Source: Paenibacillus sophorae (GTDB taxonomy: Bacteria > Bacillota > Bacilli > Paenibacillales > Paenibacillaceae). From it: DNA of 64,000 nucleotides. Shown in pieces: positions 54,180-63,051 of the stretch. The notes below the pieces were generated by a model, which did no database searches, was not told where the DNA came from, and worked only from the letters and a program-made list of their open reading frames with translations. The DNA lies in contig NZ_CP076607.1 of assembly GCF_018966525.1 (NCBI RefSeq), forward strand, positions 1,798,001 through 1,862,000. The letters run 5' to 3'. Every line of letters starts with the position of its first letter. The first letter of the stretch is position 1. The translations under genes were made by a program, and so were the position numbers.

Positions 54180-55346
54180 ATGTCTACTAAGCAGCCGGAT
54201 GAGATTGAACAAGCTTTAGGCAGTCAATTAATTGACGTTCGCAGAAACCTTCACCAGGAGCCTGAACTATCTTATGAAGAGTTTAAAACGACAGAAAAAC
54301 TGCGGAAATGGCTGACGGATGCCAATATTCGTATATTGAACCTCCCTTTGAAAACGGGACTTATCGCCGAAATCGGACAAGGAACAGGGCCAATCGTAGC
54401 CATTCGCTGTGATATCGATGCACTCCCGATTGAAGAACAGACCGGATTGCCTTTTGCGTCAGAGGTTCCGGGGAAAATGCATGCATGCGGTCATGATTTT
54501 CACACGGCTGTCATTTTAGGTGCCGCATACTTGCTAAAAGCCCGTGAAGCTGAGCTGCCCGGAAGGGTTAGAGTATTGTTTCAGCCGGCGGAAGAAACCG
54601 GTCACGGGGCTGAAAGTGTTCTGGCGTCGGGAGGGCTTGAAGGTGTAGCTGCCATATTTGGCCTTCATAACTCGCCAGACTTGCCCACAGGATCGTTTGG
54701 AACGAGGACCGGCGCCTTAACAGCAGGTGTTGACCGGTTTGAAATTACGGTAAAGGGCATCGGGGCCCATGCCGCAACTCCGGAGAATGGTGTGGATGCC
54801 ATCGTAACCGCGGCTCAAATCATTACCGCTCTCCAAACGATTGTAAGCCGCCGGAACAAGGCAGGAGAGCCGGTTGTGCTGAGTGTAACCCGAATCAATG
54901 GAGGGTTCACCTGGAATGTGCTGCCGGAGCTGGTTGAATTGGAGGGCACCGTTAGAACTCATAATGAAGAGATTCGTCGGACAATCCCAGACAAAATGAC
55001 TCAAATCATAGAAGGAATTGCCGCGGCAGCCGGAGCGGAGGCCAAGCTGCATTGGTATCCAGGCCCGCCCGCAACCATAAACGACGGCTACTGGGCTGAT
55101 TTTACCAAAGAGATCGCCAAACAGGCTGGTTATGAGGTGCATGATATCCCGCCGCAAATGGGAGGTGAAGACTTCTCATTGTACTTGCAGAAGATACCGG
55201 GCGCTTTTGTAAATATCGGAGCTGGTCCCGCTTATGCGCTGCATCATCCGCGTTTCGATGTAGATGAGGCCGCATTATTGCCAGCTGCCCATTATTTCGC
55301 ATTATTGGCTGAGCAAGCGCTGGTGAAGCTGAAGGAGAAAGGTTAG
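54180..55346 (+). CDS. M20-family amidohydrolase (N-acyl-amino acid deacylase type)
   Basis: A 388-residue M20D metallohydrolase. Metal ligands are visible in KMHACGHDFHTAVILGAAYLL, and the acidic pair in VLFQPAEETGHGAESVL; GGEDFSLYLQKIPGAF carries a further ligand. Relatives (YxeP, YtnL/SndA-like, hippurate hydrolase) remove N-acyl groups from amino acids. Beside a trans-sulfuration enzyme and a methionine-type transporter, an N-acetyl-sulfur amino acid is a reasonable substrate guess. It is 14 bp after the lyase gene. Confidence 0.92.
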   Translation: MSTKQPDEIEQALGSQLIDVRRNLHQEPELSYEEFKTTEKLRKWLTDANIRILNLPLKTGLIAEIGQGTGPIVAIRCDIDALPIEEQTGLPFASEVPGKMHACGHDFHTAVILGAAYLLKAREAELPGRVRVLFQPAEETGHGAESVLASGGLEGVAAIFGLHNSPDLPTGSFGTRTGALTAGVDRFEITVKGIGAHAATPENGVDAIVTAAQIITALQTIVSRRNKAGEPVVLSVTRINGGFTWNVLPELVELEGTVRTHNEEIRRTIPDKMTQIIEGIAAAAGAEAKLHWYPGPPATINDGYWADFTKEIAKQAGYEVHDIPPQMGGEDFSLYLQKIPGAFVNIGAGPAYALHHPRFDVDEAALLPAAHYFALLAEQALVKLKEKG

Positions 55347-55380
55347 TCCTAAATCCGAAAATGAAATGAGAGGAATGTAT

Positions 55381-56424
55381 ATGATTGAATTAAAGGATGT
55401 TTCTAAGACGTACACTCGCAAAGGGATCTCGAACGAAGCCTTAAAGGGAATTAATTTAAAGGTTGAGAAAGGCGATATATTTGGGGTTATCGGCTATAGC
55501 GGCGCGGGAAAGAGTACATTGATTCGTTTAGTCAATTATTTGGAAAGACCAACGAAAGGACAGGTTTTTGTCGATGGGCATGATTTAGGTGAATACAGCG
55601 TTAAAGATCTGCGTGCCGCCAAAAAAAATATCGGCATGATCTTTCAACATTTTAACCTGTTGGAATCGAAAAAAGTATTTGATAATGTGGCCATTCCCCT
55701 CATTTTGTTGAAAAAGAATAAAAATGAAATTCGCCAGCGTGTTCTGGAACTGCTGGAGTTTGTTGGATTAGGCGACAAAGCTGGCAGCTATCCGAGTGAA
55801 TTGTCAGGCGGACAGAAGCAGCGTGTCGGGATTGCAAGAGCGCTTGCCTCGAACCCCTCCATTCTCCTTTGTGATGAAGCGACGTCAGCGCTGGACCCAC
55901 AGACGACGCGCTCCATTTTACAGCTTTTGAAAAAAATAAATGCGGAATACAATATTACGGTTATGATCATCACCCATGAAATGTCAGTCATTCAGGAGAT
56001 TTGCAACAAGGTGGCGGTCATGGAAGAAGGACGGATTATTGAGCAAGGAAGCGTTCTGGAGGTATTCGGACATCCAAAGCATCCGACCACGCAAAATTTT
56101 GTGAAAACCGTTATTCAAAATAGTATTACAAACAGCGTGCAAAAATCGATAAAAAAAGAACCCGGAAGCGGCATTTACAAATTGGAATTTGTCGGCCAAT
56201 GCGCTTCGGAACCCATTATGTATAAAATGATTCGTTCATATGCTGTGCAAGTCAATATTCTATTTGCCAATATGACCGAGATTGAAGAAACGACATTGGG
56301 AAAAGTGATTGTTCAGTTAAAAGGGGAGACTGCCGAGGTTGATAAAGCCTTGTCTTTCTTAAAAAGCAGCGGAGTCGGTGTAGAGGAGGTGGAAAAGCAT
56401 GATGTCAACTACAGTTACAACTGA
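55381..56424 (+). CDS. metN: Methionine-type ABC importer ATPase
   Basis: A 347-residue MetN: MIELKDVSKTYTRKG, Walker A GYSGAGKSTLIRLV, signature ELSGGQKQRVGIARAL, Walker B ILLCDEATSALDPQTT, and a C-terminal NIL domain (about residues 260-345) used for feedback in methionine importers. AGAGGA supports the ATG at 55381. It overlaps metI by 26 bp. The ligand may be methionine or a related sulfur compound. Confidence 0.94.
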   Translation: MIELKDVSKTYTRKGISNEALKGINLKVEKGDIFGVIGYSGAGKSTLIRLVNYLERPTKGQVFVDGHDLGEYSVKDLRAAKKNIGMIFQHFNLLESKKVFDNVAIPLILLKKNKNEIRQRVLELLEFVGLGDKAGSYPSELSGGQKQRVGIARALASNPSILLCDEATSALDPQTTRSILQLLKKINAEYNITVMIITHEMSVIQEICNKVAVMEEGRIIEQGSVLEVFGHPKHPTTQNFVKTVIQNSITNSVQKSIKKEPGSGIYKLEFVGQCASEPIMYKMIRSYAVQVNILFANMTEIEETTLGKVIVQLKGETAEVDKALSFLKSSGVGVEEVEKHDVNYSYN

Positions 56425-57058
56425 TCAATTTATGCAGGCGATCATGGATACCCTTTATATGGTGGGGATGTCCTTGTTCGTGGGGTCTTTAATCGGAATA
56501 CCTATCGGGATATTACTTGTGGTTACCCGTCCTGGCGGTGTTTTGGAGAGCAAGATACTGTATACCATTATCAATCCAGTGATCAACGTTGTCCGCTCCC
56601 TGCCATTTATCATATTGCTCGTCGCCATTATTCCGTTTACCCGGTTGATTGTTCAGACTTCGATTGGGACAAGCGCAGCGATCGTGCCGCTTATTATTTA
56701 TATCGCACCTTATATCGGGCGCCTGGTAGAGAATTCCTTGCTTGAAGTCAATCCGGGAATTCTTGAAGCGGCAGAGGCGATGGGGGCTACACCGTTTCAA
56801 GTCGTTTGGTACTTTTTATTACCCGAGGCTGTAGGATCGTTAGTTCTATCCTTGACGACTGCGACCATTGGGTTAATTGGTGCGACCGCTATGGCTGGAA
56901 CGGTTGGCGGCGGCGGAGTCGGAGACTTGGCTATCGTATATGGATACCAGCGATTTGACACTGTTGTAGTAGTTGCCACTGTAATTATCCTTATTATTTT
57001 CGTTCAAGGTATTCAATCATTAGGCAACACTTTGGCGAGAAAGATTCGCCGTTATTAG
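56399..57058 (+). CDS. metI: Methionine-type ABC importer permease
   Basis: A 219-residue permease with five membrane segments and the MetI hallmark EVNPGILEAAEAMGATPFQVVWYFLLPEA (EAA loop) and TATIGLIGATAMAGTVGGGGVGDLAIVYGY. It overlaps metN and is followed by the URO-D-type gene. It pairs with the MetQ lipoprotein encoded two genes on. Confidence 0.95.
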   Translation: MMSTTVTTDQFMQAIMDTLYMVGMSLFVGSLIGIPIGILLVVTRPGGVLESKILYTIINPVINVVRSLPFIILLVAIIPFTRLIVQTSIGTSAAIVPLIIYIAPYIGRLVENSLLEVNPGILEAAEAMGATPFQVVWYFLLPEAVGSLVLSLTTATIGLIGATAMAGTVGGGGVGDLAIVYGYQRFDTVVVVATVIILIIFVQGIQSLGNTLARKIRRY

Positions 57059-57088
57059 GAATTAACGTAAAGGGGAGGAAGACGACAA

Positions 57089-58123
57089 GTGAGTGAATGG
57101 AGCAAACAAGACCGATTTAACGCATTATTATCCGGTGAAAGGGCGGATCGTCCGATTGTCAGCGGATGGCGTCATTTCATCGACAAAGAACAAAATGCAG
57201 AAGATTTGGCAGAAACGACGATTACTTTTACAAAGAAATATGATTGGGATTGGGTCAAAATTAATCCTAGAGCCACCTATCTGGCGGAAGCTTGGGGAAA
57301 TAAGTATGACTTTCAGGACTACCAAACGGTATTCCCGAGGCAGGAAACGACGGCTGTTCCAACCGCAGCTAATCTTTGGGATCTTGAAGTGAAAAAAGCC
57401 GCAGATTCAGCGCCGTTATTGGAGCAACTAGAAGCGGTACGAAAAATTCGTCAGGGGCTGCCGGATACCCCTTTAATTCAAACCGTCTTTTCACCATTAA
57501 CTGTACTGCTCTTTATTGTGGGCCGATCTGCTTATGTGACCAAAACGGTGTTTGGCATTGAGAATCCTGTCACCTTGGAATCGTTGTTCACCGAGCACAG
57601 AGCGGCGGCGCATCATGCGTTGCATGTGATTTCATTAACCTTGGCTGATTATGTAAAAGAGCTGCAGCAAGCGGGATCGGACGGACTGTTTTATGCGGTG
57701 ACGGGTACAGCCCATCCGGGGTTGTTCAGTGAAGCGATGTTTAATGAATTTTCCAGACCTTATGATTCCATTGTACTTGAGGCTGCGAGCTACGGGAAAA
57801 ATGTCCTGCATACTTGCGGAACCTATTCCCAGCCTGAAAGATTTAACGATTACCGGATCGACGGGATCAGCTGGGACACGAAGGCTGAAGGAAATCCGGA
57901 CCTGGATGCGGCTTTAACGGCAACCAAGGTAGGCGGCGTCGATCATGCTTTGTTTGCGGTAAATGACATTGCTCAAATTCAGCAGCAGGCCGTGGAAGCT
58001 TTGGACCTGATGAAGGACCAGCCATTTATTCTCGCTCCAAATTGCGCAATCCCGCTTAACGTAACCGATGAAGCTCTGAAACAGCTAAAAAAATCTGTTT
58101 TTGAAAAGGAGACAAGAGTATGA
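57089..58123 (+). CDS. URO-D-fold protein with zinc methyltransferase-like signature
   Basis: A 344-residue protein of the uroporphyrinogen decarboxylase superfamily. It contains His241-Thr-Cys243 (NVLHTCGTYS) and Cys319 (ILAPNCAIPLNV), which match the H-x-C...C zinc site of corrinoid:CoM and MetE-like methyltransferases; URO-D itself lacks it. No corrinoid-binding protein is nearby, so an acceptor is unclear. It lies between metI and metQ in the same operon and overlaps metQ by 4 bp. A methyl transfer from or to an imported sulfur compound is my inference. GTG start after GGGGAGG. Confidence 0.75.
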   Translation: MSEWSKQDRFNALLSGERADRPIVSGWRHFIDKEQNAEDLAETTITFTKKYDWDWVKINPRATYLAEAWGNKYDFQDYQTVFPRQETTAVPTAANLWDLEVKKAADSAPLLEQLEAVRKIRQGLPDTPLIQTVFSPLTVLLFIVGRSAYVTKTVFGIENPVTLESLFTEHRAAAHHALHVISLTLADYVKELQQAGSDGLFYAVTGTAHPGLFSEAMFNEFSRPYDSIVLEAASYGKNVLHTCGTYSQPERFNDYRIDGISWDTKAEGNPDLDAALTATKVGGVDHALFAVNDIAQIQQQAVEALDLMKDQPFILAPNCAIPLNVTDEALKQLKKSVFEKETRV

Positions 58124-58965
58124 AAAAGTTAATGCTCGTTATTTTAGTTGGGGTTGTAGCATTGTTGTCGGCTTGCGGCCAAAATGCGAATAAGGGCTCG
58201 AACTCAGGGGCTGCGCCGGAAGAAAAGAAAGAGATTACCGTTGGATTTGGTGTTGGGACGTATGAAGAGCAATTTCGACAATCGATTCTGCCGATTTTAG
58301 AGGAAAAAGGCTACAAGGTTGATATTAAAACCTTCTCTCAAAACATGCAGGTAAACCCAGCCATGAAGGAAGGCTCCATTGACGCAAGCATATTCCAAAG
58401 TACGGCGTATATGGAGGCGATTAACAAAGAAATTGGTGCGGATATGGTTGGAATCGCCTATGTGCCGGGTGCGCCGCAAGGTCTATACTCCGTTAAGCAC
58501 ACTACACTCGATGATGTAAAAGACGGCACTACCGTTGCTGTCCCCAATGATCCGGTTAACCAGGAACGTGCGCTTCGGATTCTGGAAGAACTTGGATGGG
58601 TAAAGATTAAAGAAGGAGCAGGTGTGGAGGACTTTAACATTAACAGCATGGAGCCGGACAAGTATAAAATTGATATTAAAATTCTGGACCCGGCGCAAAT
58701 CCTGGTATCGCTGGAAGATGTGGATTATGGAGTCGTTAATGGAAACTACATTGCAAACGCCGGCAAAAAGATTACAGACGCATTGAAAATAGAAAATACG
58801 CCAATGCAGCACAGAATCATTGTATCCATCAACAAGAAAGATGAAAATACCCAATGGGCCAAAGACTTGAAAGCCGCCTATGAGTCGCCGGAGTTTGAAG
58901 AATATATCACCGGAATAGAGAAATACGACGGATTTATCCTGCCTGAAGCGTGGAAAACCAATTAA
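58120..58965 (+). CDS. metQ: MetQ/NlpA-family substrate-binding lipoprotein
   Basis: A 281-residue lipoprotein: signal and lipobox LLSACGQ, then the NlpA domain (QMQVNPAMKEGSIDASIFQSTAYMEAINKE and TVAVPNDPVNQERALRILEELGWVKI). It delivers the ligand to MetNI. Its placement after the URO-D-type gene rather than next to metI suggests that the methyltransferase-like gene belongs to the transport and metabolism unit. Confidence 0.93.
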   Translation: MKKLMLVILVGVVALLSACGQNANKGSNSGAAPEEKKEITVGFGVGTYEEQFRQSILPILEEKGYKVDIKTFSQNMQVNPAMKEGSIDASIFQSTAYMEAINKEIGADMVGIAYVPGAPQGLYSVKHTTLDDVKDGTTVAVPNDPVNQERALRILEELGWVKIKEGAGVEDFNINSMEPDKYKIDIKILDPAQILVSLEDVDYGVVNGNYIANAGKKITDALKIENTPMQHRIIVSINKKDENTQWAKDLKAAYESPEFEEYITGIEKYDGFILPEAWKTN

Positions 58966-58982
58966 GTAAGGAAGTGGATGGG

Positions 58983-59789
58983 TTGATCGAAAAACAGATT
59001 CACTTTATCGGCGGCGGACAAATGGCTGAGGCCATTATCCGCGCCGTTGTAACCAATCAAACGATATCCGCGGATCGAATTAGCGTAATGGATATCAATG
59101 AGGCACGTCTTCAGTTTTTAAGCCAAACTTATGGAGTGAATACGGACAGCTCTCAGGAGAAATTTTTGGCCGAAGCAGACTTGATTGTGATTGCTGTCCG
59201 GCCGCAGGACAATTTGGCTGCATTAGGACAAGCTGTACAACAATTCGCAGCACCAACCGCCGCAATCGTTTCGATTGTGGCGGGTGTGACGATGGATAAG
59301 CTGGCCGGCTTTTTTGGAGAAGAACGTCCCATTATCAGGGTCATTCCAAATACGTTGACCGATACGGGTTACGGCTATAGCGGAGTTGCCTTGAATGCCT
59401 ACGCCACTCAAGACCAAGTAGACGGCTTCTTGCACGGATTCGGAAAAGTCCAATATTTGGACGAATCACTCATTGATATCTTTACCGGATATGGTGTGGC
59501 TGGACCGAATTACATTTATTATTTTATTGAATCGCTTGCGGATGCCGGTGTGCTCGCCGGATTGCCGCGGGAACAAGCGTGGAACGTTGCGCTGGAAAAT
59601 GTCACTGGAGCTGTCGTCATGCTGAAGCAGACCGGTCTGCATCCAAGACAACTGCTTGACATTAATAACTCGCCTGGCGGTGTAGGCATTCATGGCTTAT
59701 ACGAGCTGAACAACAGTGATTTTGCGGCCGGTCTGCAAAGAAGCGTCCTGGCAGCCGTAAAGCGAACAACCGAGTTAGGGGCGAAATAG
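58983..59789 (+). CDS. Pyrroline-5-carboxylate reductase family protein
   Basis: A 268-residue ProC-type oxidoreductase: FIGGGQMAEAIIRAVV (NADP Rossmann), VIAVRPQDN, and the catalytic-domain motif GYGVAGPNYIYYFIESLADAGVLAGLPREQAWNVALENVTGAVVML. Family members reduce cyclic imines such as pyrroline-5-carboxylate; in this operon a sulfur-containing or other cyclic imine is possible. The start is uncertain: I prefer TTG at 58983, eight bases after AAGGAAG; a GTG at 58950 would extend into metQ. Confidence 0.85.
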   Translation: MIEKQIHFIGGGQMAEAIIRAVVTNQTISADRISVMDINEARLQFLSQTYGVNTDSSQEKFLAEADLIVIAVRPQDNLAALGQAVQQFAAPTAAIVSIVAGVTMDKLAGFFGEERPIIRVIPNTLTDTGYGYSGVALNAYATQDQVDGFLHGFGKVQYLDESLIDIFTGYGVAGPNYIYYFIESLADAGVLAGLPREQAWNVALENVTGAVVMLKQTGLHPRQLLDINNSPGGVGIHGLYELNNSDFAAGLQRSVLAAVKRTTELGAK

Positions 59790-59792
59790 ACA

Positions 59793-60557
59793 ATGGCTAG
59801 CAAACATTGGGATCATCTTGTTCATTATGTCAATAATTTGGACCAACCGGTTGAAATCTTTAGAGAACATGGTTTAGTTGCCTTCAAGGGAGGCTCGCAT
59901 ACGGAATGGGGAACCTATAACAGCTTAAGCTATTTTGGGTTAACCTATATCGAGTTTCTGGGCATTGAGAATCTTGAATTAGCGAAGGCAACGGAACATA
60001 ACCGTGTGGTAAAAGATGCGGTTGACACATTGCCAGAGCATGAAGTTTTGAGCAGAGTCGTTATTCGGACCGATGATATTGAAGAAATGGCCGCTTCTTT
60101 GGAAGCGGCAGGCTTAAGCTTGTCTCCTATAATGGATGGCAAGCGTCTGGATAACAAGGGCAGATTAATTGAGTGGCGGATGATGACCATTGACGGTGAT
60201 TTTGGCGGACTGGTCTATCCGTTTATTATTCAATGGAAAGGGTCAGATGAGGAAAGATTGGACCGGTTAACGTCATCCGGCATCATTAGCCCTCATCCAG
60301 CCGGTAATGCCGAAATCAAAAGAGCGGTATTCCATGTCTCCGATCCAGCAGCTGCCGCTGAGCATTGGGGAAAGTTATTCGGACTGACCGTCCTAGAGTC
60401 AGAAGACAAACCCGTCACCCTTAAGATTGGCGACAAGTTTTTTGACTTCGTAAAAGGGGACGAGAACCAATTCAAACAGGTGATTTTTGAAACGGATTCT
60501 GTAGAGCTAAAAGGGAAAACTATTCGGATTGGTGAAGGCGAATATGTTTTCACTTAA
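59793..60557 (+). CDS. VOC/glyoxalase-like domain protein
   Basis: A 254-residue protein beginning KHWDHLVHYVNNLDQPVEIFREHGLVAFKGGSHTEWGTYNSLSYFGLTYIEFLGIEN, the Glyoxalase_3 type of vicinal oxygen chelate domain, with a second beta-alpha-beta half near residues 160-250 (RAVFHVSDPAAAAEHWGKLFGLTV). VOC proteins act as isomerases, dioxygenases or epimerases; the specific reaction is unknown. It is 3 bp after the ProC-like gene and ends the operon before a terminator. Confidence 0.85.
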   Translation: MASKHWDHLVHYVNNLDQPVEIFREHGLVAFKGGSHTEWGTYNSLSYFGLTYIEFLGIENLELAKATEHNRVVKDAVDTLPEHEVLSRVVIRTDDIEEMAASLEAAGLSLSPIMDGKRLDNKGRLIEWRMMTIDGDFGGLVYPFIIQWKGSDEERLDRLTSSGIISPHPAGNAEIKRAVFHVSDPAAAAEHWGKLFGLTVLESEDKPVTLKIGDKFFDFVKGDENQFKQVIFETDSVELKGKTIRIGEGEYVFT

Positions 60558-60579
60558 AAGCGATGTCCTCGTAAAGGTT

Positions 60580-60608
60580 CTGTATTTTCGAATACAGGGC
60601 TTTTTTTT
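60580..60608 (+). terminator. Terminator of the GntR-to-VOC operon
   Basis: CTGTATT-TTCG-AATACAG followed by a long T run. Confidence 0.88.
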
Positions 60609-60653
60609 CTGGCGTATTTTATGGCTTTAACGCACGCTCTGATAAATACATAG

Positions 60654-60682
60654 TTGACATATAGGGATTATCTGTTTAAGAT
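60654..60682 (+). promoter_or_regulatory. nifB promoter
   Basis: TTGACA at 60654-60659 and TAAGAT at 60677-60682 with a 17-bp spacer: a vegetative sigma-A-type promoter like those described for Paenibacillus nif operons. I found no convincing GlnR-type TGTNAN7TNACA box. Confidence 0.8.
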
Positions 60683-60714
60683 GGGAATTAGAGATATACC
60701 GACCATGCGAATGG

Positions 60715-60743
60715 AGGCATTTTCCTTAGGAGAATGCCTTTTT
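60715..60743 (+). promoter_or_regulatory. Terminator-like hairpin in the nifB leader
   Basis: AGGCATTTTCC-TTA-GGAGAATGCCT followed by TTTTT lies 33 bp after the promoter and 28 bp before the nifB start. It is a perfect intrinsic-terminator shape in a leader and could act as an attenuator, or simply be a fold. Confidence 0.65.
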
Positions 60744-60770
60744 CGTCGTTATTTTAAGGAGGTGGGAAAA

Positions 60771-62147
60771 ATGAAGCCGCAGACGACATCGTGTTTATCA
60801 AGTGCAGCAGAGGACGATATCAGTCGCCACCCTTGCTACAGCGAGGAAGCCCATCGGTTTTTTGCCAGGATGCATATCCCGGTTGCTCCCGCCTGCAACA
60901 TCCAATGCAACTACTGCAACCGTAAATTCGACTGCGTGAACGAAAGCAGACCTGGGGTTGTCAGTGAGGTGCTCACTCCGGAACAAGCGGAGCGGAAAGT
61001 AAAAGGTGTGGCAGCACAGCTCATGCAGCTGTCGGTGGTCGGCATAGCCGGCCCAGGCGATCCGCTTGCAAATGCGGACAAGACTTTCGATACATTTGAG
61101 AGAGTCAAGAAGCATGTGCCCGATGTGATGACCTGTCTAAGTACTAACGGTCTTACGCTATACCGGCACATCGATCGGATCACTGAGCTTGGGATCGGAC
61201 ATGTAACGATCACGATCAACGCCATCGACCCTGATGTCGGTAAAGAGATTTATCCTTGGGTATTTGATGAAGGAGTGCGTTACGAAGGAAGAGAAGCCGC
61301 CGCTCTGCTGATCAGCCGTCAGCTTCAAGGAGTGGAGGAACTGGCTAAGCGAGGCATTCTCGTCAAAGTCAACTCGATTCTGATTCCAGGGATCAACGAC
61401 AAGCATCTGGTTGAAGTATCAAAGAAAGTCAAGGAGCTCGGCGCGACGCTTCACAATGTAACGCCGCTGATTATCGCTCCTGGCAGCCAGTATGAGAAAG
61501 ACGGACGCAAGGCTCCTCGTCCAAAAGAACTGAACCAGTTGCAAGAGCAGCTGAGCGAGGGCGGAACCAAGCTGATGCGCCATTGCCGCCAATGCCGCGC
61601 CGATGCGGTTGGGCTGCTCGGCCAGGACCGTAACCAGGATTTCCAACTGGAGACGATGGAAGCCGATCCTGTTATCGACCTCGACGCTAGAGAACAGTTC
61701 CAGCAGGAGCTCGACGGCAAAATCCGTCAGCGCCTTATCGCGAAGGAGAACCGCCGAACCATTCTTGACGAGAACAAGAAGACAAGAGTCGCGGTTGCTT
61801 CCAGAGGCGGGGACAAGGTCAACCAGCACTTTGGCCATGCGACGGAATTCATGATTTTTGATACCGACGGCGCCGAAGTGAAACTCATCGGTATCCGGAA
61901 GATACAGGCATACTGCCACGGCACAGCCGATTGCAACGGAGACAAAGGCGAAACGCTTCAAGAGATCATCTCCATCCTCAGCGATTGCCGGATTCTCCTC
62001 AGCTCCGGTATCGGCGACGCGCCCCGCGCGGTGCTAAACAAAGCAGGCGTACTGCCCCTGGTCCGCAAAGGCGGAATACAGGAAGCTATACTTGAAAGTG
62101 TGAAGTTCGGTTCCTATTTTGAAAATATGAATATATCGAAGGGATAA
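60771..62147 (+). CDS. nifB: Nitrogenase cofactor biosynthesis radical SAM protein NifB
   Basis: A 458-residue NifB. The radical SAM cysteines are CNIQCNYCNRKFDC (Cys42, Cys46, Cys49), with a further conserved set in RHCRQCRADAVGLLG. A C-terminal NifX/NafY-like domain (RVAVASRGGDKVNQHFGHATEFMIFD) is present, as in many NifB proteins. NifB makes NifB-co, the 8Fe-9S-C core of nitrogenase cofactors. AAGGAGGTGGG precedes the ATG at 60771; the open frame extends 39 codons upstream without homology. nifH starts 6 bp after the stop. Confidence 0.96.
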   Translation: MKPQTTSCLSSAAEDDISRHPCYSEEAHRFFARMHIPVAPACNIQCNYCNRKFDCVNESRPGVVSEVLTPEQAERKVKGVAAQLMQLSVVGIAGPGDPLANADKTFDTFERVKKHVPDVMTCLSTNGLTLYRHIDRITELGIGHVTITINAIDPDVGKEIYPWVFDEGVRYEGREAAALLISRQLQGVEELAKRGILVKVNSILIPGINDKHLVEVSKKVKELGATLHNVTPLIIAPGSQYEKDGRKAPRPKELNQLQEQLSEGGTKLMRHCRQCRADAVGLLGQDRNQDFQLETMEADPVIDLDAREQFQQELDGKIRQRLIAKENRRTILDENKKTRVAVASRGGDKVNQHFGHATEFMIFDTDGAEVKLIGIRKIQAYCHGTADCNGDKGETLQEIISILSDCRILLSSGIGDAPRAVLNKAGVLPLVRKGGIQEAILESVKFGSYFENMNISKG

Positions 62148-62153
62148 TTAATC

Positions 62154-63032
62154 ATGAGTAAGAAACCAAGACAAATCGCATTTTACGGTAAAGGCGGTAT
62201 CGGTAAATCTACGACTTCCCAGAACACTTTGGCTCAGCTGGCAACCACTTTTGGCCAAAAAATCATGATCGTAGGCTGTGACCCTAAAGCCGACTCCACT
62301 CGTCTGATCCTGAACACGAAAGCTCAACAAACGGTACTCCACCTGGCTGCTGAATTGGGTTCGGTCGAAGACCTCGAACTCGAAGACGTAGTAGCAACCG
62401 GCTTTGGCGGCATCCTCTGCGTAGAGTCCGGCGGTCCGGAACCAGGCGTAGGCTGCGCAGGCCGCGGTATCATCACTTCCATCAACTTCCTTGAAGAGCA
62501 AGGCGCATACGAAGGTATGGACTTCATCTCCTACGACGTACTCGGTGACGTTGTATGCGGCGGTTTCGCAATGCCGATCCGTGAGAACAAAGCGCAAGAG
62601 ATTTACATCGTATGTTCCGGTGAAATGATGGCTATGTACGCAGCCAACAACATCGCACGCGGTATCCTGAAGTATGCCCAAAGCGGCAGTGTTCGTCTGG
62701 GCGGCCTGATCTGTAACAGCCGTAACACCGACCGTGAAGACGAGCTGATCATGGAACTTGCGCGTCGTCTGAACACGCAAATGATCCACTTCGTACCTCG
62801 CGACAACGTCGTACAACATGCCGAGCTGAGAAGAATGACGGTTACTCAATACAACCCTGAGCATAACCAAGCCAACGAATACAAGCAACTGGCTGACAAA
62901 ATCCTGCACAACGAAATGCTGAACATTCCGACTCCGATCGAAATGGACGAACTGGAACAACTGCTGATCGATTTCGGTGTGGTGGAAGACGAAGAAACAG
63001 CTATCAAGAAGCTCGAAGCTGCTGGTCACTAA
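62154..63032 (+). CDS. nifH: Nitrogenase iron protein NifH
   Basis: A 292-residue dinitrogenase reductase. The P-loop is GKGGIGKS (residues 12-19), 4Fe-4S ligands are Cys101 and Cys135, and Arg104 in CAGRG is the site ADP-ribosylated in some diazotrophs. It passes electrons to NifDK with ATP hydrolysis and has roles in cofactor maturation. Codon use is strongly biased, consistent with high expression. It is directly after nifB, but no nifD follows; the next gene is a nitroreductase. It is therefore a nifBH set apart from a full nif operon. Confidence 0.97.
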   Translation: MSKKPRQIAFYGKGGIGKSTTSQNTLAQLATTFGQKIMIVGCDPKADSTRLILNTKAQQTVLHLAAELGSVEDLELEDVVATGFGGILCVESGGPEPGVGCAGRGIITSINFLEEQGAYEGMDFISYDVLGDVVCGGFAMPIRENKAQEIYIVCSGEMMAMYAANNIARGILKYAQSGSVRLGGLICNSRNTDREDELIMELARRLNTQMIHFVPRDNVVQHAELRRMTVTQYNPEHNQANEYKQLADKILHNEMLNIPTPIEMDELEQLLIDFGVVEDEETAIKKLEAAGH

Positions 63033-63051
63033 TAATAAAGGAAATTATTCT

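Noticed and set aside
62148..63029. 293-codon minus-strand frame inside nifH
   Set aside because: Mirror of nifH with the typical composition of an antisense frame; not a gene.
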